From contig CAMPGG010000051.1 of NCBI GenBank assembly GCA_946885335.1, positions 1-15,116 of the forward strand: a stretch of 15,116 nucleotides of DNA, read 5' to 3'. Position numbers and translations under genes: made by a program. This DNA is from an uncultured Chitinophagaceae bacterium. Lineage in GTDB: Bacteria; Bacteroidota; Bacteroidia; Chitinophagales; Chitinophagaceae. Below, in pieces: positions 1 through 7,069 of the stretch (position 1 is its first letter; every line of letters starts with the position of its first letter). The notes under the pieces are model-generated. The model was not told the origin of the DNA. It saw only the letters and a list, made by a program, of their open reading frames with translations, and made no database searches.

Positions 1-595
1 ATGCAATAGCCGCAAAAAATTTGTCGGAAGCATCATAACCCAAACCGACGGTATAAACTGTTTTTAATTTTTCGCTTTGTTTGTTTGACCTGAAACCTGC
101 TAAATTCTTTATATGCAGACCCGCATGAAGTTGTTCTGATAAATGTATCAACCCACCCATCTGCACGTTTACAAATGAAGCTTTGCCATATCCTTTTACC
201 TGGTAAGTTGAATAATCGAACTGTACCCCAATATCCGCTTTCTCACCTAATTTTCTGCCATATGCTCCACCAACTGACATGGAATGATATTCAGCAGAAC
301 CTGAATAATATCCATTGATTCCAAAGTTTCCCGGTTTTGTATGTAAAGCCAATGCAAACCTGTAAAATGATAACTCTTTAAGTAAGAATCTTTGTTCACC
401 ATAAATTCCGGCAGAGGAATTATTCAGATTTGCCAAAGCCGCCGGGTTGAATGTGGAAGATAAAACCGGCCTGGCCTTACCAGTGTAATTATTTAAAGAA
501 AAAAAACCACTTGCCGGTGATTCATTGACCACCTGGGCAATAGTAACCGTAGCTGCAAACGTCAGCAGGCTTATCAATAAATACTTTTTAAGCAA
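1..595 (-). CDS. Secreted outer-membrane beta-barrel-like protein, 3' end outside window
   Basis: About 198 codons read on the minus strand without a stop to the left edge, so the C-terminus is missing. The first 21 residues form a typical signal peptide: Lys-Lys, then a Leu/Ile/Ala-rich core, ending in Ile-Ala-Gln. The mature part has an Asn-Pro-Ala motif near residue 49, then alternating hydrophobic/aromatic segments with many Gly, Tyr and Phe residues (about residues 60-198), as in outer-membrane beta-strands. The start is taken as TTG at 595-593 because the codon just before it is an in-frame TAA and the next in-frame ATG lies more than 100 codons in. The style recalls PorV/FadL-like or type IX-associated barrel proteins of Bacteroidota, but I cannot assign a family. 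It is divergent from folD, across a 97-base gap. That it is a real gene is well supported; its function is not. Confidence 0.7.
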   Translation of the reverse strand, partial: MLKKYLLISLLTFAATVTIAQVVNESPASGFFSLNNYTGKARPVLSSTFNPAALANLNNSSAGIYGEQRFLLKELSFYRFALALHTKPGNFGINGYYSGSAEYHSMSVGGAYGRKLGEKADIGVQFDYSTYQVKGYGKASFVNVQMGGLIHLSEQLHAGLHIKNLAGFRSNKQSEKLKTVYTVGLGYDASDKFFAAIA

Positions 596-657
596 TTAGC
601 AGGTTTTATACAATTTATTAAAAACATAACCTTTTATAAAATATTTTCCCATATGCC

Positions 658-688
658 TTCGCTTAACCCTTTGTCAGACCTACCTTTG
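658..688 (+). promoter_or_regulatory. Probable Bacteroidota-type promoter of folD-queE
   Basis: TTCG (658-661) and TACCTTTG (681-688) are separated by 19 bases. They match the Bacteroidota -33/-7 consensus TTTG / TAnnTTTG with one mismatch in the -33 box. Only four bases separate the -7 box from the ATG at 693, so transcription would be expected to begin at or within a few bases of the start codon, giving a leaderless or nearly leaderless mRNA. No Shine-Dalgarno site is present. Confidence 0.6.
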
Positions 689-692
689 CGCC

Positions 693-1574
693 ATGAAAAT
701 TTTAGATGGGAAAAAAACATCAGCTGTTATATTAGAGCAATTGAAGCTGGATGTGGCTCAAAGAGCCAATGATGGCAAAAGTATCCCCCACCTGGTAGCT
801 ATTTTAGTTGGTACAAACGGAGCTAGCGAAACTTATGTGTCAGCTAAAGTGAAAGCTTGTGATGAGGTGGGTTTCAGGTCTACACTGATTCGGTATGAGG
901 AATCTATTACTGAAAATGAATTACTGAATAAGATCAGGGAGTTAAATGGGGAGCCGGATGTAGATGGCATTCTGGTTCAATTGCCATTACCTGCTCATAT
1001 CAGGTCCGAAAATATTATCAGCACTATTGATCCATCCAAAGATGTTGATGGTTTTAATCCCGAAAGTGTAGGCAGAATGGTCCAGGGATTACCGGCATTT
1101 GTTTCAGCCACACCTTATGGAATCATGTTGTTATTAGAATATAATAAGATAGAAACCAATGGAAAACACGCTGTGGTCATAGGTCGCAGTAATATTGTAG
1201 GACGTCCCATAAGTATATTATTAAGCAATAATACCAATCCGGGAAACTGCACGGTAACAGTTTGTCACTCAAAAACGCCTAATATTAAAGAGATCTGTTT
1301 ACAGGCAGATATTATTGTGGCTGCTATAGGAAGACCTGGTTATGTTACGGCTGATATGGTAAAAGAAGGCGCTACTGTCATTGATGTAGGCATAACAAGG
1401 GTTCCAGACAACAGCCGTAAAAGTGGGTTCAGGTTAAAGGGTGATGTTGACTTTGATTCCGTTTCGCCAAAATGTTCATGGATTACCCCCGTTCCTGGTG
1501 GGGTTGGTCCTATGACGATTGCCGCATTAATGAAAAACACCTTAAAAGCCAATATTCAGCGTAACTATGAATAA
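693..1574 (+). CDS. folD: Bifunctional methylenetetrahydrofolate dehydrogenase / methenyltetrahydrofolate cyclohydrolase
   Basis: FolD interconverts 5,10-methylene-THF and 10-formyl-THF in the cytoplasm. It produces NADPH and formyl-THF for purine synthesis and initiator tRNA formylation. The 293-residue protein is the usual length. The catalytic Tyr48-x3-Lys52 pair is present in the YVSAK stretch. QLPLP lies at 96-100 and KDVDGF at 116-121. The Rossmann loop GRSNIVGRP is at 164-172, followed by CHSKT at 191-195, and the C-terminal signature PVPGGVGPMT is at 266-275. All key positions look intact. The ATG at 693 sits directly after a -7 promoter box, which fixes the start. The last 8 bases overlap the next gene, queE, so the two are probably co-transcribed and translationally coupled. 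Confidence 0.97.
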   Translation: MKILDGKKTSAVILEQLKLDVAQRANDGKSIPHLVAILVGTNGASETYVSAKVKACDEVGFRSTLIRYEESITENELLNKIRELNGEPDVDGILVQLPLPAHIRSENIISTIDPSKDVDGFNPESVGRMVQGLPAFVSATPYGIMLLLEYNKIETNGKHAVVIGRSNIVGRPISILLSNNTNPGNCTVTVCHSKTPNIKEICLQADIIVAAIGRPGYVTADMVKEGATVIDVGITRVPDNSRKSGFRLKGDVDFDSVSPKCSWITPVPGGVGPMTIAALMKNTLKANIQRNYE

Positions 1575-2220
1575 TTTCGTGGCAGATATGAATGATGCGG
1601 AGAATATATCGCTGGTATCAAAGGAAACACTCCCGGTAATGGAGGCATTTTATACCATCCAGGGGGAAGGATTCCACCAGGGAAAAGCCGCCTATTTTAT
1701 TCGCCTGGCGGGATGTGATGTAGGTTGTGTATGGTGTGATGTAAAAGAAAGCTGGAACGCTGATATCCACCCGCACAGATCCATTGAGGAAATTTCAAAC
1801 TTTGTAACGCAAACACCCGCAAATATTGCCGTTATAACCGGCGGGGAGCCTTTGATGCATAACCTGGATGAGTTAACTGCTTCATTAAAAAAGAAAAATA
1901 TCCGCACACATATTGAAACTTCCGGTGCCTATCCATTAAGTGGATCATGGGACTGGATCTGTGTTTCACCCAAAAAATTTAAAGCCCCTCTGCCTGTTGT
2001 GCTTGCCAAAGCCAATGAATTAAAAGTGGTCATTTATAACCGTTCTGATTTTGAATGGGCTGAAAAACATGCCGCACAAGTCCCTTCCTCCTGTAAACTT
2101 TACCTGCAGCCCGAATGGAGTAAGGCCGGCATTATGACTCCATTGATCGTTGATTATATTAAAGCAAATCCCAAATGGGAACTCTCTCTCCAGATACATA
2201 AATATATTAATGTACCCTAG
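1567..2220 (+). CDS. queE: 7-carboxy-7-deazaguanine synthase (radical SAM)
   Basis: QueE converts 6-carboxytetrahydropterin to 7-carboxy-7-deazaguanine, the ring-contraction step on the way to preQ0 and queuosine in tRNA. The protein has 217 residues. The radical SAM cluster motif C-x3-C-x2-C is at Cys50, Cys54 and Cys57. The substrate-end motif IQGEG is at 31-35 and the SAM-binding TGGEP at 91-95. Family similarity begins around residue 22, so the first 20 or so residues are a variable leader. ATG at 1567 gives an 8-nt overlap with folD; in-frame ATGs at 1588 and 1639 are alternatives, the latter being very tight. No other queuosine gene (queC, queD, queF) is in the window, so the partners must lie elsewhere. 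Both FolD and QueE act on pterin-related chemistry, but a direct functional link is only an inference. Confidence 0.93.
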   Translation: MNNFVADMNDAENISLVSKETLPVMEAFYTIQGEGFHQGKAAYFIRLAGCDVGCVWCDVKESWNADIHPHRSIEEISNFVTQTPANIAVITGGEPLMHNLDELTASLKKKNIRTHIETSGAYPLSGSWDWICVSPKKFKAPLPVVLAKANELKVVIYNRSDFEWAEKHAAQVPSSCKLYLQPEWSKAGIMTPLIVDYIKANPKWELSLQIHKYINVP

Positions 2221-2278
2221 ATCCAAAAGCTATTAACATTTAATTGTTGTAAGCGGAATAAAAAAATAATAGTTTCGT

Positions 2279-2286
2279 TATCTTTC
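2279..2286 (+). promoter_or_regulatory. Possible -7 promoter element before the PorE-like gene
   Basis: TATCTTTC matches TAnnTTTG in all but the last base and lies 17 bases before the ATG at 2304. No TTTG or TTG occurs at the proper spacing (the nearest TTG, 2247-2249, is 29 bases away), so this is a weak call. Confidence 0.35.
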
Positions 2287-2303
2287 AACGAACCTTGATA
2301 CCA

Positions 2304-4220
2304 ATGAAAAATCTGTTACTCCTTCTCATACTACTATCCAGTTTTTCAATTTTACAAGCGCAGGGATATGACCCATCCAAAATAAATAAAAAGGCCCTGG
2401 AACTTTATCAGCTGGCCATTGAAAACGCGGAAGCGGGCCAATATGCTCAGTCTATTACTGCTTTGCACAAATCCATTGAAGCAGATCCACGTTATGTGGA
2501 TGCTTACCTTTCGCTTGGAGGAGTTTACGGGCAAATGAAAAACTATAGCAGGAGTGTTGAATTTTATGAAAAAGCTTTTTCGATCGATCCTCAATATACC
2601 AGTGAATATAAACTTCCTTACAGTATAAACCTGGCAGGTATGGGCCGATTTTCAGATGCATTAAAAACCATTAATGAGTTTTTGAATGATCCGAAAATTA
2701 AAAATCCCAATAGTCTGAAAGCAGGCGAATACCGTAAACGCACATACGAATTTGCAGTAGCATACGATCAAAAAAAACCGGCAAAACAATATTCATTTGC
2801 ACCCGTAAATGCGGGAACAGGAATTAATTCTAATGAATCAGAATACTTTCCTTCCCTGACCATTGATGGTTCTGAACTGGTTTTTACCAGGCGGGTAAAT
2901 AATTTTAATGAAGACTTTTATTTTAGTAAAAAAATCGATACAAACTGGCAAAGTTCTGCGCCATTACCTGGAAACATAAACACCGATCAGAATGAAGGGG
3001 CTCAAATGATTTCCCAGGATGGGCAATGGCTTGTATTTACTGCTTGTAACCGCAGGGATGGTTTGGGTAGTTGTGATATATATATTTCTTACCGCACATC
3101 CAAAGGTTGGAGTGAAGCCATAAACCTGGGAGGCCACGTTAACTCAGAAGATTGGGATTCACAACCCAGTCTATCACCAGATAAAAGAGAGCTCTATTTT
3201 ACAAGTCGTCGTCCCGGTGGTTTTGGTGGAAGTGATATTTATGTAAGCCGTTTACAAGCAAATGGCCGTTGGGGTGAAGCGGAAAACCTGGGTGAAGGAA
3301 TTAATACATCAAGTGATGAATCAAGTCCTTTTATTCATGCGGATAATGAAACTTTATACTTTACCAGTAATGGACTACCCGGCTATGGTGACCAGGATTT
3401 GTTTTTAACACGCAAAGGACCAAACAGCGTTTGGAGTGTTCCGGAAAACCTGGGTTATCCCATCAACACGATCAATACGGAAGGCACATTGTTTATTACA
3501 TCTGACGGAAAAACCGCGTACTATGCCAGCGACCGGAGCGATACAAAAGGAGGCCTGGATATTTATACTTTTGAAATGAGGGATGATATCCGGCCACGCA
3601 GAACACTTTGGGTTTCAGGAAAAGTTTTTGATAAAAAAACAACCAAAGGTTTGCCATCTTCAGTGGAGTTGATAGATCTTTCATCAAAACAAACCGTTTC
3701 AAAAATTCAAACGGATGAAGAAGGAAATTACCTGGTCACACTGCCAGTGGGTAAAAACTACGCATTCAATGTAAACAGGAAAGGCTATCTATTTTATTCA
3801 GATAACTTTTTATTGGATGTAAATATTGCTGATTCAATATTTAAAAAAGATATTCCTTTACAACCACTGGAAGCAAATGCAAGCATCGTTTTAAGCAATA
3901 TATTTTTTGATGTCAATAAATTTGATCTGAAAGAAACCTCACAGGTTGAATTGGATAAACTGGTTGAATTATTGAATGAAAATCCTACATTAAAAATCCA
4001 GATCAGCGGGCATACAGATAATGTTGGTAAACCTGCAGACAATTTGGTACTAAGTAACAATCGGGCTAAAGCTGTTGTTAATTACCTTGTTTCAAAAGGA
4101 ATTGCTGCCAATAGATTATCTCATAAAGGTTATGGCGAAACGATACCCATGGCTGAAAATAACTCAGAAGAAGGCAGGGCAAAAAATCGCCGAACAGAAA
4201 TGAAGGTAATTAGCAGGTAA
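2304..4220 (+). CDS. OmpA-family protein with TPR, beta-propeller and regulatory-like domains (PorE-like)
   Basis: A secreted 638-residue periplasmic/outer-membrane protein. A signal peptide spans residues 1-20 (Leu-rich core, ending Leu-Gln-Ala-Gln). TPR repeats follow at about 30-125. A PD40/WD40-like beta-propeller covers about 180-425, with recurring Tyr-Phe-Thr-Ser and Asp-Ile-Tyr blade motifs such as LYFTSRR at 297-303 and DIYVS at 311-315. A carboxypeptidase-regulatory-like beta-sandwich is at about 436-520. The OmpA peptidoglycan-binding domain is at 528-638, with SGHTD at 568-572 and the conserved Arg587. The same domain order is known for PorE (PG1058), a type IX secretion lipoprotein, but this protein has no cysteine near the signal cleavage site. 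Many paralogues share this layout, so a specific role is not assigned. ATG at 2304 is preferred over a TTG nine bases upstream because it begins the Met-Lys-Asn signal peptide. Confidence 0.92.
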   Translation: MKNLLLLLILLSSFSILQAQGYDPSKINKKALELYQLAIENAEAGQYAQSITALHKSIEADPRYVDAYLSLGGVYGQMKNYSRSVEFYEKAFSIDPQYTSEYKLPYSINLAGMGRFSDALKTINEFLNDPKIKNPNSLKAGEYRKRTYEFAVAYDQKKPAKQYSFAPVNAGTGINSNESEYFPSLTIDGSELVFTRRVNNFNEDFYFSKKIDTNWQSSAPLPGNINTDQNEGAQMISQDGQWLVFTACNRRDGLGSCDIYISYRTSKGWSEAINLGGHVNSEDWDSQPSLSPDKRELYFTSRRPGGFGGSDIYVSRLQANGRWGEAENLGEGINTSSDESSPFIHADNETLYFTSNGLPGYGDQDLFLTRKGPNSVWSVPENLGYPINTINTEGTLFITSDGKTAYYASDRSDTKGGLDIYTFEMRDDIRPRRTLWVSGKVFDKKTTKGLPSSVELIDLSSKQTVSKIQTDEEGNYLVTLPVGKNYAFNVNRKGYLFYSDNFLLDVNIADSIFKKDIPLQPLEANASIVLSNIFFDVNKFDLKETSQVELDKLVELLNENPTLKIQISGHTDNVGKPADNLVLSNNRAKAVVNYLVSKGIAANRLSHKGYGETIPMAENNSEEGRAKNRRTEMKVISR

Positions 4221-4472
4221 GTACAAGATGTATTGGCCTTTTATTTATTTCTTTTTTTACAAAATGAATGGATATCATTCAAGGCTTCATCAATATACCA
4301 CTAACAGGTAATTTTTAAAACTGATATCGCTTTTCCTCAGTTTGTATGATTTATTTTTTTTAAATTGTCTATGGATTTTACTTCATCAAAGCACCATATT
4401 TAATTCTACAGCCGGGATCTGCCTTTATCCTCCTATGCAAGCTGAATAATATAAAAACATAAATTCAGCAAT

Positions 4473-5759
4473 ATGAAACAGATCTTACTATTGTGTGCAT
4501 TGATAATGGTATTTGATGCACATGCCCAGGTAATTAAAAGAATTGCCGACCGCACAAAAAGGAAAGTTGAAAATGTAACCGGCAATAAAATAGACAAAGC
4601 CATTGACAATGCAGCCGACGGAAAAAATAATAAGCAGGATAATAACAAAAACGCGGAAGTATCCCAGGGCAATGATAAAAACACAAATGCTTCTTCCCAA
4701 ACGGTATCCGGAGATGGAACTGCAAGCCTGCAGGCTTATTCAAAATATGATTTTGTGCCAGGAGAAAAAGTAATTGCTTTTGAAAATTTTGACCGTACTG
4801 ACATTGCCGATTTTCCCACTAATTGGAATACAAATGCCACTGCAGAAGTGGTAACGCTGAACAACAAAGAAGGTAAATGGCTTAAAATCAGTAAGGAGGG
4901 TATTTGGCACCCGGAATTTATCACCAATCTTCCCCAGAATTTTACACTTGAATATGATATTGGTGTCAACAACAACTGGAAAGCCGGCCCATTAGCATTG
5001 AACATTGCTAACTTCTCTTCTCCTGAAGACTATAAACATTATTATCATTATGTAAGATGGAGAGGTGTGCATGCTGTACATCTGGACATGAAACCAAAAA
5101 TAGTTGGCGATGGCTGGGCCAGGATAGTTGCAGGTAAAGATGGTAACCATAGTATCAATAATGATGTGAATTTCAGGGTATGGGATAACAAGGAAAATAA
5201 CTTTGCACATGTTGCTATTTGGCGGCAAAATCAAAGATTAAGGGTTTATATAAATGGTGAAAAAATTTATGATTTACCCCGTGCATTTGAAGCAGATGGG
5301 AAATACAACGCTATCACATTTGCCTTACCAGGTGGATATGCAGACCAGGACTATTTTGTTTTGAGTAACATCAGGCTTGCTTCAGGAGCTGCAGACACCC
5401 GAAATAAACTGGTTACTGAAGGAAAATTTGTAACCCGCGGTATTTTGTTCGATGTAAACAGCGATAAAATTAAAGCTGAATCATATGGCACTTTAAAGGA
5501 TATCGCTAATGTTTTAAAAGAGAACCCGGCAATGAAAGTAAAAATAGTCGGTCATACTGATGCTGATGGAGATGACAACTCGAACCTTGAACTCTCACAA
5601 AAAAGAGCTGCTTCTGTTAAGGCTGCATTGGTAACCGAATTTGCAATTAATGAAGACAACCTGCAAACAGATGGTAAGGGCGAAGCAGAACCTGTTGACA
5701 AGAATAATACTGCAGAAGGCAAAGCCAATAATCGCCGGGTTGAATTCATTAAGATCTAA
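4473..5759 (+). CDS. OmpA-family protein with lectin/LamG-like beta-sandwich
   Basis: A secreted 428-residue envelope protein. A signal peptide spans residues 1-19, ending Ala-His-Ala-Gln, and Cys8 lies inside the hydrophobic core rather than at a lipobox. Residues 21-50 are a charged, probably helical segment (many Lys, Arg, Asp). A low-complexity Asn/Lys/Asp/Ser linker follows to about 90. Residues 98-305 look like a concanavalin A-like (LamG-type) beta-sandwich, with a typical late-strand pattern RLRVYINGEKIYDLP at 255-269. The OmpA domain covers about 318-428: GHTD at 360-363, Arg378 and a closing NNRRVEF at 419-425. It should bind peptidoglycan through OmpA, and the sandwich may bind glycan or protein; that binding role is inferred. 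It follows another OmpA gene after a 252-base gap with no visible terminator or clear promoter. Confidence 0.88.
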   Translation: MKQILLLCALIMVFDAHAQVIKRIADRTKRKVENVTGNKIDKAIDNAADGKNNKQDNNKNAEVSQGNDKNTNASSQTVSGDGTASLQAYSKYDFVPGEKVIAFENFDRTDIADFPTNWNTNATAEVVTLNNKEGKWLKISKEGIWHPEFITNLPQNFTLEYDIGVNNNWKAGPLALNIANFSSPEDYKHYYHYVRWRGVHAVHLDMKPKIVGDGWARIVAGKDGNHSINNDVNFRVWDNKENNFAHVAIWRQNQRLRVYINGEKIYDLPRAFEADGKYNAITFALPGGYADQDYFVLSNIRLASGAADTRNKLVTEGKFVTRGILFDVNSDKIKAESYGTLKDIANVLKENPAMKVKIVGHTDADGDDNSNLELSQKRAASVKAALVTEFAINEDNLQTDGKGEAEPVDKNNTAEGKANNRRVEFIKI

Positions 5760-5821
5760 AACGACGCAAATAATTTAGCGCCAAGGTTAGCATGCTTTTA
5801 AATTGAAGAAATAGTTAAATT

Positions 5822-5841
5822 GTTAGTTTAAAAAAACTAAC
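5822..5841. repeat. Perfect 8-bp inverted repeat upstream of dprA
   Basis: GTTAGTTT (5822-5829) and AAACTAAC (5834-5841) are exact reverse complements around an AAAA spacer. The repeat ends ten bases before the dprA start codon. It lacks a downstream T-run and is AT-rich, so it is a poor terminator. An operator or a 5' hairpin is possible. Confidence 0.5.
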
Positions 5842-5851
5842 CGTTATTTTC

Positions 5852-6958
5852 ATGGCCAATGAACTGCTGCACCAGATAGCACTTACACAGATCAATAATG
5901 TAGGTGCGGTTCATGCAAAAATTTTATTGGATCGTTATGAAACAGCTCCTGCTGTTTTTGGTGCAAAATTATCAGACCTGGAAAAACTGGAAGGTATTGG
6001 AAGCGTAAGAGCCCGTTCTATCAAACACTTTAAAGATTTTAGTCGTGCAGAAGAAGAAATAAAATTTATAGAAAAATTCAAGATCACGCCATTATTTATT
6101 ACCGATGAAAATTATCCAAAAAGATTATTGAATTGCTACGATCCGCCAACATTATTATACTATAAAGGGAAGGCTGATCTCAATGCTTCTAAAATTGTTG
6201 CCATTGTAGGAACCCGCAGTTATACTTCTTATGGAAAAAATTTTACCGAAGAACTGGTAAGCGAATTAAGTGAGCAGCAAATACTCGTTGTGAGTGGTTT
6301 AGCATTTGGTATTGATACAATAGCACATAAAGCAGCATTAAAAAACCGATTACCTACTGTTGGTGTGGTTGGCCATGGCCTGGATACTATTTATCCATAT
6401 GAAAATAAAAGTCTTGCTAAAGAAATGGTCAATGATGGTGGTGGAATTCTAACTCAATTTACCAGTAAAACAAAACCAGATAAACATAACTTTCCCATAC
6501 GTAATCGCATTGTTGCAGGCCTTGCCGATGCAACCATCATCATAGAAACGAGTGTTAAAGGCGGCAGTATGATCACAGCTGAAATGGCCAATGGATATAA
6601 CAGGGATGTATTTGCGGTTCCAGGGCGGGTAACAGATACTTACAGCTCAGGGACAAATTATTTAATTGCAAATAATAAAGCTGTTTTGTTATCGAACGCA
6701 CAGCAATTAATTGACCTGATGGGATGGGAAGAAAAAAAGAAAATAAAAACAAAAAAGCAAAAAGAACTATTCCTGAATTTCACAGAAGAAGAAAAGATCA
6801 TCATTGGCATTTTAAATGAAAAAGAAAATGTACACATCGATGAAATCAATTTAAAAAGTGGCATCAACAGCAGTGCGGTAGCTGCCGCCATTCTAAATCT
6901 TGAATTTCAAAGTGTGATCCGTTCATTGCCTGGAAAATTGTATGCATTGTATGATTGA
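5852..6958 (+). CDS. dprA: DNA-processing protein DprA (Smf)
   Basis: DprA binds incoming single-stranded DNA during natural transformation and loads RecA onto it. The 368-residue protein has a helix-hairpin-helix region at about 10-60 (EGIGSVRA at 47-54). The DprA Rossmann domain follows at about 80-290: VAIVGTRSYTSYG at 116-128, SGLAFGIDTIAHKAAL at 148-163, HGLDTIYP at 175-182, FPIRNRIVAGLADATIIIE at 214-232, GSMITAEMA at 238-246 and VFAVPG at 253-258. A Lys-rich linker at 293-305 leads to a C-terminal winged-helix (DML1-like) domain at about 308-368. All expected motifs are present and the length is normal. Its gap to the preceding gene carries an inverted repeat, and a second palindrome spans its stop codon. 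Its presence is common in bacteria and does not by itself prove competence. Confidence 0.97.
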   Translation: MANELLHQIALTQINNVGAVHAKILLDRYETAPAVFGAKLSDLEKLEGIGSVRARSIKHFKDFSRAEEEIKFIEKFKITPLFITDENYPKRLLNCYDPPTLLYYKGKADLNASKIVAIVGTRSYTSYGKNFTEELVSELSEQQILVVSGLAFGIDTIAHKAALKNRLPTVGVVGHGLDTIYPYENKSLAKEMVNDGGGILTQFTSKTKPDKHNFPIRNRIVAGLADATIIIETSVKGGSMITAEMANGYNRDVFAVPGRVTDTYSSGTNYLIANNKAVLLSNAQQLIDLMGWEEKKKIKTKKQKELFLNFTEEEKIIIGILNEKENVHIDEINLKSGINSSAVAAAILNLEFQSVIRSLPGKLYALYD

Positions 6959-6967
6959 CAATCATAC
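6949..6967. repeat. 19-bp perfect palindrome spanning the dprA stop codon
   Basis: GTATGATTG (6949-6957) and CAATCATAC (6959-6967) are exact reverse complements around a single A. The TGA stop of dprA (6956-6958) lies at the centre. As RNA it could form an 8-bp stem with a GAC loop, but no T-run follows, so it is not a canonical terminator. Confidence 0.6.
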
Positions 6968-7033
6968 CACCTTAGCCTGTAATGCAGGACCTGTAAAGGT
7001 TACAAGCTTTTAACAAGCTGATTGTAAATTTCA

Positions 7034-7066
7034 TTTGGCTCATATTTACCTGGTCAGCTATCTTTG
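7034..7066 (+). promoter_or_regulatory. Promoter of guaB, Bacteroidota consensus
   Basis: TTTG (7034-7037) and TATCTTTG (7059-7066) are 21 bases apart and match the Bacteroidota primary sigma consensus TTTG / TAnnTTTG exactly. Only three bases (CAC) separate the -7 box from the guaB ATG at 7070, so the transcript should be leaderless or nearly so. This is the clearest promoter in the window. Confidence 0.8.
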
Positions 7067-7069
7067 CAC

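Noticed and set aside
4341..4370. TTTG followed by TAAATTGT upstream of the second OmpA gene
   Set aside because: The spacing of 16 is short and the -7 match is poor; it is also more than 100 bases from the start codon.
5844..5851. A possible -7 box (TTATTTTC) abutting the dprA ATG
   Set aside because: Whichever way it is aligned, it has two mismatches to TAnnTTTG, and the -33 candidate falls inside the inverted repeat; not convincing.
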